Assembly (NCBI RefSeq): GCF_000317285.1
Contig: NZ_AJLN01000085.1
Coordinates: 1 to 64,000 of the forward strand
Length of the DNA: 64,000 nucleotides
Origin: Chlorogloeopsis fritschii PCC 6912
Lineage (GTDB): Bacteria > Cyanobacteriota > Cyanobacteriia > Cyanobacteriales > Nostocaceae
Reading direction: 5' to 3'
Shown piece after piece: positions 6,521-15,965 of the stretch (the stretch's first letter is position 1; each line of letters starts with the position of its first letter). A model generated the notes under the pieces. That model saw only the letters and a list, made by a program, of their open reading frames with translations. It did no database searches and was not told where the DNA came from. The translations under genes were made by a program, and so were the position numbers.

Positions 6521-9500
6521 ATGCCCCGCCGTGACGACATTAAAAAGATTCTCCTACTAGGATCTGGCCCTATAGTGATTGGACAAGCCTGTGAGTTTGA
6601 CTATTCTGGCACCCAAGCCTGCAAGGCGTTGCGAGAAGAAAACTACGAAGTGGTACTAGTCAACTCCAATCCTGCAACAATCATGACCGATCCGGAAACA
6701 GCCGATCGCACTTATATTGAACCCCTAACACCAGAATTAGTCGAAAAAGTTATCGCCAAAGAACGCCCCGACGCCCTCCTACCAACAATGGGGGGACAAA
6801 CCGCCCTCAATATTGCTGTAGCTTTATCAAAAAATGGAGTCTTAGAAAAATACGGCGTTGAGTTGATTGGCGCAAAGTTACCAGCCATTGAAAAAGCCGA
6901 AGACAGAAAACTGTTTAACGAAGCAATGGCAAAAATTGGGGTGAAGGTATGCCCTAGCGGTACGGCTTCATCACTAGAAGAAGCAAAGGCGATCGCCCGT
7001 CGCATCGGCACTTATCCTTTAATTATTCGTCCCGCCTTTACAATGGGCGGTACTGGTGGCGGTATTGCTTATAACGAAGAAGAATTTGCCGAAATGGCAC
7101 AAACAGGTATAGATGCTTCGCCTGTATCGCAAATTCTCATCGATCAATCTTTGTTGGGATGGAAAGAATACGAACTTGAAGTAATGCGCGATTTAGCAGA
7201 TAACGTAGTGATTATCTGCTCAATTGAAAATCTCGATCCGATGGGTATCCACACTGGAGACTCAATTACCGTTGCTCCCGCTCAAACCCTTACTGATAAA
7301 GAATATCAGCGCTTGCGGGACATGGCAATCAAAATTATCCGCGAGATTGGTGTAGAAACTGGTGGTTCCAATATCCAGTTTGCTGTCAATCCCGTAAATG
7401 GGGAAGTAGTTGTGATTGAGATGAATCCCCGCGTGTCTCGCAGTTCGGCTTTAGCATCGAAAGCAACTGGTTTCCCGATCGCAAAAATGGCGGCAAAGTT
7501 AGCAGTCGGCTACACCTTGGATGAAATTAACAATGACATCACCAAGAAAACACCCGCTTCCTTTGAACCGACAATTGATTATGTAGTCACCAAAGTTCCC
7601 CGCTTTGCCTTTGAAAAGTTCCCCGGTGCCGAACCTGTGCTGACAACACAAATGAAGTCCGTTGGCGAAGCAATGGCAATGGGGCGCACATTTAACGAGT
7701 CTTTCCAAAAAGCACTGCGTTCTTTAGAAACCGGGCGGGCTGGCTGGGGATGCGACAGCAAAGAAAAACTTCCCAGTGGTGAGCAAATTCGCGCCCAACT
7801 GCGCACACCCAATCCAGAACGGATTTTTGCCGTGCGTCATGCCATGCAGTTAGGGCTGAGTATTGAAGAAATCTACGAATTAACTGGTATCGATCCGTGG
7901 TTCCTCGATAAAATGCAGGAACTGCTGGAGTGGGAAAAATTTCTCAAGCGCACGCCCTTGCAGCAACTGACAAAAGAGCAAATGTATGAGGTGAAGCGGC
8001 AAGGATTTAGCGATCGCCAAATTGCCTACGCCACCAAAACCAGCGAAGATGAAGTCCGAGCTTACCGCAAACAGTTAGGTGTTATCCCCGTTTACAAAAC
8101 AGTAGATACCTGTGCAGCTGAGTTTGAGGCGTTTACCCCATATTACTATTCTACTTACGAAGAAGAAACAGAGATTATACCCACTGATAAACCCAAGGTA
8201 ATGATTTTGGGTGGTGGCCCCAACCGGATCGGGCAAGGAATAGAATTTGACTATTGTTGCTGTCATGCTGCCTTTGCTTTAAAAACAGCAGAGTATGAAA
8301 CCATCATGGTTAACTCCAACCCCGAAACTGTGTCAACAGACTATGACACTAGCGATCGCCTTTATTTTGAACCGCTGACAAAAGAAGATGTACTCAACAT
8401 CATCGAAGCGGAGAACCCGGTGGGAGTAATTGTGCAGTTTGGCGGACAAACACCGTTGAAGTTGGCAGTGCCAATCGAGCGATATTTGCACTCCCAAGCA
8501 GCAACAGAAGCAAATGTCACCACTCGCATTTGGGGAACCTCTCCTGATTCTATTGATATTGCCGAAGACAGGGAGCGGTTTGAGAAAGTTCTCAAAGAAT
8601 TAAATATTGCTCAACCTCCGAATGGAATCGCCCGTACTTACGAAGATGCGCTGATTGTCGCCAAACGTATCGGTTACCCGGTGGTAGTGCGTCCCAGTTA
8701 CGTATTGGGGGGACGGGCTATGGAAATAGTCTACTCCGATACAGAATTGGAACGCTATATGACTTTTGCGGTGCAGGTTGAACCAGAACATCCGATTTTA
8801 ATTGATAAGTTTCTAGAAAATGCCATTGAAGTAGATGTAGATGCGATCGCCGATCAAACCGGACGAGTTGTAATTGGTGGCATCATGGAACACATCGAAC
8901 AAGCAGGCATTCACTCCGGAGACTCGGCTTGTTCTTTACCCTCAATTTCTCTATCACCAGGAATTCTCAATCAAATTCGCCAGTGGACAGTGCAATTAGC
9001 ACAGGCGTTAAATGTGGTAGGGCTGATGAATATTCAGTTTGCCGTTGTCGGTACTCAAGGCTATTCTCCCCAAGTCTACATTTTAGAAGCTAACCCCCGT
9101 GCCTCTCGCACCGTGCCCTTTGTTTCTAAAGCCACTGGTGTGCCTCTAGCGAAATTGGCATCCTTAATTATGTCCGGTAAGACTTTAGAAGAACTTGGCT
9201 TTACCCAAGAAGTCATACCATCCCATATCGCTGTTAAAGAAGCAGTGTTGCCATTTAATAAATTTCCCGGTACAGATACTATCCTCGGCCCGGAAATGCG
9301 CTCTACTGGTGAAGTGATGGGTATAGACAGCGATTTTGGACGCGCCTTTGCCAAAGCAGAATTAGGCGCAGGCGAACGTTTACCTTTAAGTGGCACAGTA
9401 TTTGTGTCAATGAACGATCGCAATAAAGCAGCTGCGGTGCCTGTAGTCAAAGAATTTCTCGATTTAGGCTTTGCTGTGATGGCAACTGATGGTACGCGCC

Positions 9501-9790
9501 GCGTTCTCCAAGAACATGGACTTAAAGTCGAGTTAGTGCTCAAACTCCATGAAGGGCGTCCCCACGTCCTAGACGCAATTAAAAATCACAAAATCCAACT
9601 CATTATCAACACCCCTTCTGGAGAAGAAGCCCAAACTGACGCTAGACTCATCCGCCGTACAGCCTTAGCTTACAAAATCCCCATCATCACTACCATTGCT
9701 GGGGCAAAAGCCACCGTCGCCGCCATCCGTTCCTTGCAAAATACGACTTTGGATGTCAAAGTTATCCAAGAATACTGCATGGTTCGTTAA
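6521..9790 (+). CDS. carB: Carbamoyl-phosphate synthase large subunit
   Basis: CarB uses ammonia from the small subunit (CarA), bicarbonate and two ATP to make carbamoyl phosphate for arginine and pyrimidine synthesis. At 1089 residues the length is normal. Two homologous ATP-grasp halves are visible. The first starts with [20 protein letters not shown] and the second, near residue 565, with [19 protein letters not shown]. Both keep the metal-binding E-x-NPR signatures ([14 protein letters not shown] and [14 protein letters not shown]). The oligomerisation region lies between the halves. The C-terminal MGS-like allosteric domain (about 950-1080) contains [19 protein letters not shown]. No carA is in the window, as is usual for cyanobacteria where the two are unlinked. 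The ATG follows an AAAGCGACA leader; transcription is probably monocistronic. Confidence 0.98.
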   Translation: MPRRDDIKKILLLGSGPIVIGQACEFDYSGTQACKALREENYEVVLVNSNPATIMTDPETADRTYIEPLTPELVEKVIAKERPDALLPTMGGQTALNIAVALSKNGVLEKYGVELIGAKLPAIEKAEDRKLFNEAMAKIGVKVCPSGTASSLEEAKAIARRIGTYPLIIRPAFTMGGTGGGIAYNEEEFAEMAQTGIDASPVSQILIDQSLLGWKEYELEVMRDLADNVVIICSIENLDPMGIHTGDSITVAPAQTLTDKEYQRLRDMAIKIIREIGVETGGSNIQFAVNPVNGEVVVIEMNPRVSRSSALASKATGFPIAKMAAKLAVGYTLDEINNDITKKTPASFEPTIDYVVTKVPRFAFEKFPGAEPVLTTQMKSVGEAMAMGRTFNESFQKALRSLETGRAGWGCDSKEKLPSGEQIRAQLRTPNPERIFAVRHAMQLGLSIEEIYELTGIDPWFLDKMQELLEWEKFLKRTPLQQLTKEQMYEVKRQGFSDRQIAYATKTSEDEVRAYRKQLGVIPVYKTVDTCAAEFEAFTPYYYSTYEEETEIIPTDKPKVMILGGGPNRIGQGIEFDYCCCHAAFALKTAEYETIMVNSNPETVSTDYDTSDRLYFEPLTKEDVLNIIEAENPVGVIVQFGGQTPLKLAVPIERYLHSQAATEANVTTRIWGTSPDSIDIAEDRERFEKVLKELNIAQPPNGIARTYEDALIVAKRIGYPVVVRPSYVLGGRAMEIVYSDTELERYMTFAVQVEPEHPILIDKFLENAIEVDVDAIADQTGRVVIGGIMEHIEQAGIHSGDSACSLPSISLSPGILNQIRQWTVQLAQALNVVGLMNIQFAVVGTQGYSPQVYILEANPRASRTVPFVSKATGVPLAKLASLIMSGKTLEELGFTQEVIPSHIAVKEAVLPFNKFPGTDTILGPEMRSTGEVMGIDSDFGRAFAKAELGAGERLPLSGTVFVSMNDRNKAAAVPVVKEFLDLGFAVMATDGTRRVLQEHGLKVELVLKLHEGRPHVLDAIKNHKIQLIINTPSGEEAQTDARLIRRTALAYKIPIITTIAGAKATVAAIRSLQNTTLDVKVIQEYCMVR

Positions 9791-9828
9791 ATAGGGGACA
9801 GGGAATAGGGGACAGGGAATAGAAATTA
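9791..9828. repeat. Heptamer repeat tract after carB
   Basis: Five or six units of the GGGGACA/GGGAATA kind directly follow the carB stop codon. Confidence 0.75.
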
Positions 9829-10344
9829 TATTCTAAATACTTCCCCAATCCCCAGTTCTCCGTATAAATTCCAAAAATCAGGAAAAATTTAACAAGCATT
9901 ATAAAAAGATTATTATCATTATTATTGAGTTTTATTAAGAAAGATGAGAAACTTTTCTGAGCGCTGCTAAAGTTATGGAATGAAGATGCCAGTATATTCT
10001 CGAAAACAAAGGGTTAAACTAAACCGCCAAAAATAAAAATTTCTATTTGCTTTGTAGTCAAAGATTTATCATAAATGTTACACTTGTTTACGTTGTCAAA
10101 TTAAAAGATATGTTCGACAAGCTACCTTTTATCTAACTATAGATACTTGTACAAAGAAAAAAGAAATGTAATTTTTAGCAGTTAAGAACAAATTTGGATT
10201 TTTACGAGGCGCTGAATTTATCAAGTGCGTGAGTTGCAAGTCAAACAACGGGTTCCCAGCCTGACTGGGTAGGCACCCACCGAGAGACATCCATATCAGT
10301 TAACTACCCTACTGTTAAACCCAAAATTACTAAAGAGTAGTGCC
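9829..10344. other. Leader and promoter region of the sigma factor gene
   Basis: An AT-rich stretch without genes. Near the gene, at 10255-10285, CCCAG/CTGGG (10255-10259 with 10265-10269) and an overlapping GGGT/ACCC pairing (10267-10270 with 10275-10278) could form two mutually exclusive hairpins in the mRNA leader. Their role is not known. Confidence 0.4.
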
Positions 10345-11301
10345 ATGAAGACCGCTCAGACAGCTACAGACCTTGTGCGGACTTACCTGCGTGAGATTGG
10401 CCGCGTGCCACTCCTAACCCATGAGGAAGAAATTTTCTATGGCAAACAGGTGCAACGTTCAACAGCATTGTATGAAGTAAGGGAATCTCTTGCTACCCAG
10501 TTAGGTCGTCAACCAACTTTAGAAGAGTGGGCAAAAGCGACGAAACTAGAAGCAGCAGAATTAAACGAAGCGATCGCCGAAGGTGAAATTGCCAAGCGTA
10601 AGATGGTTGAAGCCAACTTACGGCTAGTAGTGTCGGTTGCGAAAAAGTACATCAAGCGCAACGTCGATTTGCTCGACTTAATTCAAGAAGGTAGCATTGG
10701 GATGCAGCGGGGTGTAGAGAAATTTGACCCTACCAAAGGTTATAGATTTTCCACTTATGCTTACTGGTGGATACGGCAAGCCATTACCCGCGCGATCGCA
10801 GAAAAAGGACGCACGATTCGCCTACCAATTCACATTACCGAAAAACTTAACAAGATAAAAAAAGCACAACGCCAGCTATCCCAAAGATTAGGACGTGCTG
10901 CCACAGTTTCTGAATTAGCCCAAGAATTAGAATTAACTCCCAAGCAAGTGCGAGAATACTTAGAACAAGCACGTGTACCTCTATCCTTAGATATACGGTT
11001 GGGAGACAACTACGATACCGAACTGGGAGAAATGCTAGAAGACACAGCAGCATCTCCAGAAGAGTTTGTCACTCAATCTTCCCTATCTACCGACATAGAG
11101 CGTTTGATGGCAGAACTAACACCACAACAGAGGGAAGTAATATCTCTGCGGTTTGGTTTAAGTGATGGCAAAGCACTTACTCTGGCTAAAATCGGTGAAA
11201 TGCTGAATATTAGCCGGGAAAGAGTGCGGCAAATCGAGCGAGAAGCTTTAAGTAAACTCCGCAAGTCAAAATCTGACATGGGAGAGTACTTAGCAAGTTA
11301 G
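10345..11301 (+). CDS. Group 2 RNA polymerase sigma factor (RpoD/SigA family)
   Basis: This 318-residue sigma-70 protein recruits RNA polymerase to a subset of promoters. Cyanobacteria carry several non-essential group 2 factors (SigB to SigE) that respond to nitrogen, carbon, light and stress. Region 1.2 is near 8-35 ([21 protein letters not shown]). Region 2 contains [12 protein letters not shown] and the core-binding/-10 element segment [17 protein letters not shown]. Region 3 follows with [16 protein letters not shown]. Region 4 ends in the -35 reading HTH ([28 protein letters not shown]). The long acidic region 1.1 of the primary SigA is absent, which places it in group 2; I cannot assign the letter. 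It is alone on its transcript. Confidence 0.93.
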   Translation: MKTAQTATDLVRTYLREIGRVPLLTHEEEIFYGKQVQRSTALYEVRESLATQLGRQPTLEEWAKATKLEAAELNEAIAEGEIAKRKMVEANLRLVVSVAKKYIKRNVDLLDLIQEGSIGMQRGVEKFDPTKGYRFSTYAYWWIRQAITRAIAEKGRTIRLPIHITEKLNKIKKAQRQLSQRLGRAATVSELAQELELTPKQVREYLEQARVPLSLDIRLGDNYDTELGEMLEDTAASPEEFVTQSSLSTDIERLMAELTPQQREVISLRFGLSDGKALTLAKIGEMLNISRERVRQIEREALSKLRKSKSDMGEYLAS

Positions 11302-11404
11302 TTGATAGATAGTTGATAGTGGATAGTGGTTAGTGGGAAACAACGCAGTGTAGGAGTGGGAGAGGAGCCAGTACGTTGATCTTCCAGAGTTGTAGAACCT
11401 AGAA

Positions 11405-11640
11405 CCACTAACTACTGTACGGGAGGCAGCGCGTTGCGGAGCCAGTGCGGTGAAGCAGCCCCCGTCTTGGCGGTTTCCGGCGATGGGGGACTGCTGTACG
11501 CCGGAGGCGTTCCCGCAGGGTACCCGGAGGGTGGACGGGTTCCCCGGCATAAAGGAGCCAGTGCGTTGCGCGGGTTCCCCGCGTTGTAGCACCTGGCGTC
11601 AACTGGCGTCGGGTTCCCCGCGTTGTAGCGACTGCCGTGC
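11405..11640. repeat. Mosaic of GC-rich palindromic repeat modules, second site
   Basis: It shares GTCTTGGCGGTTTCCG, CGCCGGAGGCG and GTACCCGGAGGG with the mosaic at 6058. It adds GTTCCCCGCGTTGTAGC three times in related forms, plus GGAGCCAGTGCG twice. The mosaic lies at the edge of, and perhaps within, the MITE-like element at 11637. Confidence 0.85.
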
Positions 11641-11700
11641 GGGTTTATAAAGATAAATTGTCGGTTTTAACCCAAAGATCATCAACAAAACCCGCCCCTG
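11637..11700 (-). mobile_element. MITE-like repeat, copy A (reverse orientation)
   Basis: Reverse complement of a sequence very similar to 36218-36286. Both begin GGGCGGGTTTTGTTGAT, contain GGTT..AACCGA.AATTTATCTT and end AAACCCG. The ends are inverted repeats (GGGCGGGTTT / AAACCCGNCC). There is no coding capacity. The mobility is inferred from the two copies and the inverted ends. Confidence 0.65.
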
Positions 11701-11902
11701 CTAACCACTAACTAATAAGGTGATACTTTCCGGTTTATTTGGTACGGTTACAACGACTGCCAATCAGAAAATAGCCTGTTACATTAGTTTCCAGGAACAC
11801 ACAATAGTAAATCCATACATTGAATAGAACATAAGGATTTAGTAAATCATATCTATTCAAATAACTTTAAGTGTTACTGGTAATAGAACAGGAGGAAAAG
11901 AC

Positions 11903-12247
11903 GTGAGTAACCCATCCAATCGAGTTTCAGAATTTTTTAACAGTGAATCAGAGGCTGGCAGCCCATTATGGCAATATGTTAAATCTCTAAGTCCAGAGAC
12001 TATCAGTCAGCTTTCCAAACCTAGTACTTCAGAAGTCCTTCAGGTAATGGAACGTAACATCATCGGGCTATTGGGGAATCTGCCTTCTGAACACTTTGAT
12101 GTTACTATTACTACCAGTCGAGAAAACCTCGGCCGTTTGTTGGCATCAGCTATGATTAGCGGTTACTTTCTACGTAATGCCGAGCAGAGAATGAACTTTG
12201 AACTAGCATTGCAAGGAACGGAACCCCACAACACAGAACATGAGTAG
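11903..12247 (+). CDS. DUF760 domain-containing protein
   Basis: A 114-residue soluble protein of the DUF760 family, found in cyanobacteria and plastids. The characteristic stretch is LWQYVKSLSPETISQLSKPS followed by VLQVMERNIIGLLGNLPSEHFDVTI and a C-terminal helix with GRLLASAMISGYFLRNAEQR. No catalytic residues are known for the family, and its molecular role is not established to my knowledge. The start is GTG at 11903, chosen because a near-perfect AGGAGGAAAA Shine-Dalgarno lies just upstream. It is monocistronic: there is a large gap on the left, and a terminator at 12551 on the right before mutT. Confidence 0.88.
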   Translation: MSNPSNRVSEFFNSESEAGSPLWQYVKSLSPETISQLSKPSTSEVLQVMERNIIGLLGNLPSEHFDVTITTSRENLGRLLASAMISGYFLRNAEQRMNFELALQGTEPHNTEHE

Positions 12248-12638
12248 CAATTAGAAATTGGCTATCTAAATAGAAACTTTAGATTGTTTTGTTCCTGCCT
12301 TTATGCCAACCATACCTAATAAATTCAATACTCCTGTGTCTGTGCTAACAATTTCACAGTTTTACTTGATCTGCATAGGGGTAATACATATCCCCTATGT
12401 TGAATCATCTAGAATTTAAAATTCAAACTCTTGCTCAGACTTGTTTTCATCAGTTTATTTTTATTCAAAATAAAATATTCTAAAAATCTGAAAGATAATG
12501 AATAAAGTTGATAAATAATAAAATATTTTTACAAATTGTAATACAATACAAACTCGGCAAGTTCTTGTCGAGTTTTTTATTTAGCATCAAAGTCAACTAC
12601 TAACTACTACCTACTATCTACTAACCAACAGCTTTTCC
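12248..12638. other. AT-rich intergenic region
   Basis: No gene seen. It contains the terminator at 12551-12578 and, near 12595-12630, a short heptamer tract of the CTACTAA type before mutT. Confidence 0.6.
12551..12578 (+). terminator. Strong intrinsic terminator
   Basis: AACTCGGCAAG (12551-12561) pairs with CTTGTCGAGTT (12564-12574) around a two-base loop gap, and the stem is followed by a T run. It separates the DUF760 gene from mutT. Confidence 0.88.
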
Positions 12639-13070
12639 ATGAACGAAACTACTCCCCTCCCGCCCCATAAAATTATCGGTGTTGCTGTAATCTGGAACGA
12701 CAAGAGACAAATTTTGATTGATCGGCGTCCCCCAACAGGAGTAATGGGTGGTTTGTGGGAATTCCCTGGGGGTAAAATCGAACCTGGTGAAACAATCTTT
12801 GATTGTATTAAACGAGAAATTTACGAAGAATTGGGAATAGTGATAGAAGTGGGTGAACATCTCATCACTATTGACCACACCTATACACATCTAAGAGTTA
12901 CCCTTACAGTACATAATTGCTGCCATATTACGGGCATTCCGCAACCAATAGAATGCGATGAATTTCGTTGGGTAAGTTTAGATGAACTGGAGCAGTTTGC
13001 TTTTCCAAAGGCTAACGTTCAGATTATTGAAGCACTGCGGCTTCAACATAGAAAAATCAACGAAGGGTAG
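12639..13070 (+). CDS. mutT: 8-oxo-dGTP diphosphatase (Nudix hydrolase)
   Basis: MutT hydrolyses 8-oxo-dGTP to the monophosphate, removing an oxidised mutagenic nucleotide from the pool. At 143 residues it has the family's usual size. The Nudix box starts near residue 46 (GGKIEPGE) and continues with REIYEELGI, so all the conserved G, E, R and EE positions are present. The N-terminus (VAVIWNDKRQILIDRRPPTG) and the PGGKIEPGE context are typical of MutT rather than other Nudix enzymes. In some cyanobacteria the same fold is fused to MutY; here it stands alone. The ATG follows ACAGCTTTTCC, a poor ribosome binding site. Specificity is inferred from family resemblance. Confidence 0.9.
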   Translation: MNETTPLPPHKIIGVAVIWNDKRQILIDRRPPTGVMGGLWEFPGGKIEPGETIFDCIKREIYEELGIVIEVGEHLITIDHTYTHLRVTLTVHNCCHITGIPQPIECDEFRWVSLDELEQFAFPKANVQIIEALRLQHRKINEG

Positions 13071-13268
13071 CTTGAAAATGTTGAGTTCTGTACAGCTACC
13101 GTAGACGTTAAAATTCTGGTGCAATGGATATATGTTGAAAAATGAATATAAACATCTGTCGTCAAATTAAAATCATAAAATCAATTTATTAAGGGGTGAA
13201 GATATATAAAAAATAAGGAAGATGCTGTTTGTGACAATTAAAAGCACAACAGCGTAGGAGTTATCACT

Positions 13269-14249
13269 ATGAAATTTTACAAGCGTTTAGCTACTGTTGT
13301 TTTAGCAATAGTGACAGTAATAACTATTGCATTTTTTCATACATTTGTTTTAGCGTTTCCCGAACACGAAGTTGATGCGATCGCATCTCAGACAACCGTC
13401 TTAATTGCACCAGCGTTACAAGAAGGGGATGCAAAGGCACGCAGAGAGTGGGAAACAGGTTCTGGAGCGATCGTGGCTCGAAAAGGTAAAAGCTATTACG
13501 CACTCACTGCACTTAGTGTTGTACAAACTAGAGGATTTTATGGAGTACGCACAAGTGACGGCAAAGTACACTTAGTGGAACATAACGAAGATAATTCCAG
13601 CATTTATCCTTTAGGTAGAGAAGACGGTGAACTGAGAACAAGAGCAAAAGATCTTGATTTAGCGCTGGTTAAATTTGAGAGCGAACACGACTACCCTGTT
13701 GCTGCTGTGGGAGATGCAGAGAAACTTAGAAACAAAGATGTATTATATGTTTCTGGTTGGCCCGTACCCCAAAATCAAGCTCCTCGTCGAGAACGGATTA
13801 CCCAAGCCACATCATTAAATCAAATTGATTCTCAACCTCATTCTGAAAGCGGATATAGTTTAGCTTACAACATTCAAACCCGTCAGGGCATGGATGGCGG
13901 CCCGGTATTTAGTAAAGATGGACTAGTTGTTGCTATTCATGGAAGCGATCGCTCCCAGGAACACGGATATTGTCTCGAACCAAAACTGAGCGGTAACAAT
14001 AGTTGTGGTTTGCCAATCAGTCGTATTTTAAATGCGATCGAAGCAGAGGATATGCGCTTGAGTTTTGATCGCGGTTCGGTAGATCCAAAACTGATTGCAC
14101 GGGGACTAGCAAATAAATCAACAGCAGACGTAATTCCAGACGTTTACAAGTTGTTTACCTTTGATTTAGATGCAATGTTGAGAAATAAACCTTCTTTGGG
14201 ATGTGGAAGTATATTGCTAGGAGATAAATGTCCAAGAAGCTCTCTGTAG
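13269..14249 (+). CDS. Trypsin-fold exported protein, predicted catalytically dead
   Basis: This 326-residue protein has an N-terminal signal or anchor helix (residues 5-29) and then a trypsin-like two-barrel domain. Compared with the sister genes at 15067 and 15960, the catalytic Asp is kept (D130 in LDLALVKF). The His position of TNAHVV is S83 (ALTALSVV), and the nucleophile position of GMSGGP is D209 (GMDGGP). With two of three catalytic residues replaced, hydrolysis is unlikely. It may bind peptides or regulate its active neighbours, which is inference. The C-terminus carries a Cys-containing tail (GCGSILLGDKC). The ATG follows GTAGGAG. It is the first of four same-strand genes (gaps 219, 22 and about 11 bp), so an operon is possible, at least for the last three. 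Confidence 0.85.
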   Translation: MKFYKRLATVVLAIVTVITIAFFHTFVLAFPEHEVDAIASQTTVLIAPALQEGDAKARREWETGSGAIVARKGKSYYALTALSVVQTRGFYGVRTSDGKVHLVEHNEDNSSIYPLGREDGELRTRAKDLDLALVKFESEHDYPVAAVGDAEKLRNKDVLYVSGWPVPQNQAPRRERITQATSLNQIDSQPHSESGYSLAYNIQTRQGMDGGPVFSKDGLVVAIHGSDRSQEHGYCLEPKLSGNNSCGLPISRILNAIEAEDMRLSFDRGSVDPKLIARGLANKSTADVIPDVYKLFTFDLDAMLRNKPSLGCGSILLGDKCPRSSL

Positions 14250-14468
14250 ATCGTAAAGGTAGGGACGACTGTGCCGAGTGAGCGCTCTTGCAACTTAGGA
14301 ATCACAACACACATACCCTAACAAGTTTTATTAAAAAAAGTAACAATAACAAATGTTTTTCCGAAAACAAGAGTTATCCGCCTGGATTTATACTGAAATC
14401 ATAAATATGTGCATGATATTTTAAAAAAATTTATATTTTAAGACTTTTACATCAAGTGAGAAATAACC

Positions 14469-15044
14469 ATGAAATTCAGTTTATTTGCCAAATCCCTTAG
14501 TGTAGCAGCATTTACACTCAGTTCTACTGCTATTAATCTTCAGCCTAGCTATGCTCAAAGAGCTAAATTTTTCTGCGGTATGAGCAGGGGTAACCCAGCA
14601 ACAATTGTTAATACTAGTAGGGGAAATAAACCAATAATTAGCTGGGTTGATACAGCTTTTCCGCCACCTTGGACACCTGGGGAACGCTGCGAGGCAATAT
14701 CCGATCGCTTCAATAGGTTCTATCAAAACGGTACGCTCAAGTTTATCAGAGCAGGAGAATATAAGCGTCAACCTGTGTTGTGTGTCGCCAGTTATAATGG
14801 TGGCCCTTGTTTGCCGAATGGAGTATTAGTAACCCTCAAACCAGGAACAGATCCCCAGCTGATTCTAAATCGGTTGCTTTATAAACCGATAGGGGGTGGT
14901 GGCAGAATCATTGAACTGAAGGATGACAACAACAACGTTATTTCCAATGTTCGTGATGCCTCCTATCTTGATGTACAAAAACTAATCGGAGAGGAAAGTG
15001 AATCCGTAAGTTGCCCATCTGGACTACCAGTATGGGAATGTTGA
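14469..15044 (+). CDS. COP23 domain protein (exported)
   Basis: The protein has 191 residues with a clear signal peptide, cleaved near residue 29 after SYAQ. The mature part matches the COP23 family, named for a circadian-oscillating protein of cyanobacteria. Visible landmarks are FFCGMS near the N-terminus, PGERCEAISDRFNRFY in the middle, LCVASYNGGPCLPNGVLVTLKP later, and a Cys-containing end. Several Cys residues could form disulfides in the periplasm. COP23 genes often sit beside trypsin-like protease genes in filamentous cyanobacteria, as here on both sides. Its biochemical function is unknown. It ends 22 bp before the protease gene at 15067, so the two are probably cotranscribed. Confidence 0.87.
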   Translation: MKFSLFAKSLSVAAFTLSSTAINLQPSYAQRAKFFCGMSRGNPATIVNTSRGNKPIISWVDTAFPPPWTPGERCEAISDRFNRFYQNGTLKFIRAGEYKRQPVLCVASYNGGPCLPNGVLVTLKPGTDPQLILNRLLYKPIGGGGRIIELKDDNNNVISNVRDASYLDVQKLIGEESESVSCPSGLPVWEC

Positions 15045-15066
15045 AGAAATCGTAAGGTAAACCAAC

Positions 15067-15954
15067 ATGGAATGGCGCTTTTTACTCGCGGTTGCCTGTA
15101 TTGGGGGTTTATCAATTTTATTACCAGTAACAGTACCGCTAAGTACTAGGGTTGCAGTTGAACAATCCTCAAGTCTAGGTTGGGAACAGGAACTACAGCC
15201 ATTAGCTGAGTCAATCACAGTCAAGGTGCTTGCGGAGGGCTTTTTAGGCTCAGGAATTATATTTAAAGAGAAAGACTCTGTTTATACAGTAGTTACTAAT
15301 GCCCACGTCATGATTTCGGGAGATCCTCCCTATAGAATTCAAACGCCCGATCGCCGGGTGTATGAAGCTAAACTTCCCCATCAGGTAAAGAAATTAGACG
15401 CTACTTGCTTTAATGGCAAAGATTTAGCGATTTTACAGTTTTACAGTCCCACTCACAAATATGCTGTAGCATCCCTTGGCTCGACATCAAATTTGAGTGT
15501 GGGAAATCAAGTGTTTGCCGCTGGATTTCCGTTTAATGTTGAGGGAACCCAGGATGTAGGTTTTGTTTTCAAAGCAGGTAAGGTTTCCTGGGTGTTGGAC
15601 AAAGCTTTGGATGGTGGCTATAGCATTGGGTATACCAATGATATTCAAAAGGGTATGAGTGGGGGGCCTTTACTAAATCGGCAAGGAAAGGTAGTAGCTA
15701 TTAATGGAATACATGCGGAACCTCTTTGGGGCGAGCCTTATACTTATCAAGATGGGACACCGCCAGAAGCACCTCTACGGCAACGAATGAGTAAATATAG
15801 CTGGGGTATTCCGATTGAAACGATTGTGGAATTGGAGCCATCTTCTCTCAAAGATGGTAACTCCAAATTTTCATTCACTTACAAATGCGATCGCAAGCAT
15901 CTCCAAAAGCCCCAAGCAGTTCTACCTGTTAGCTCGCTCAGTATTTTTACGTAG
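15067..15954 (+). CDS. Trypsin-like serine protease, exported
   Basis: A 295-residue trypsin-fold protein with an N-terminal hydrophobic segment (about 4-26), probably a signal anchor. The catalytic triad is complete: H80 in TNAHVM, D119 in KDLAILQF and S198 in KGMSGGP. It resembles HtrA-type proteases in the catalytic domain but has no PDZ domain, so it is not a canonical Deg protease. It probably acts in the periplasm. It begins 22 bp after the COP23 stop codon and ends about 11 bp before the TPR-protease start, which supports a shared transcript. Substrates are unknown; the neighbouring COP23 protein or the pseudo-protease could be a partner, which is inference. Confidence 0.88.
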   Translation: MEWRFLLAVACIGGLSILLPVTVPLSTRVAVEQSSSLGWEQELQPLAESITVKVLAEGFLGSGIIFKEKDSVYTVVTNAHVMISGDPPYRIQTPDRRVYEAKLPHQVKKLDATCFNGKDLAILQFYSPTHKYAVASLGSTSNLSVGNQVFAAGFPFNVEGTQDVGFVFKAGKVSWVLDKALDGGYSIGYTNDIQKGMSGGPLLNRQGKVVAINGIHAEPLWGEPYTYQDGTPPEAPLRQRMSKYSWGIPIETIVELEPSSLKDGNSKFSFTYKCDRKHLQKPQAVLPVSSLSIFT

Positions 15955-15965
15955 CAGGTTTGAAA

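Noticed and set aside
9076-9543. 155-residue frame on the minus strand in carB
   Set aside because: It is antisense to a strongly conserved gene and has Ser/Pro-rich composition typical of shadow frames.
11290-11650. Overlapping frames of 64-100 residues
   Set aside because: These are artefacts of the second mosaic and a MITE-like repeat; no coding signature.
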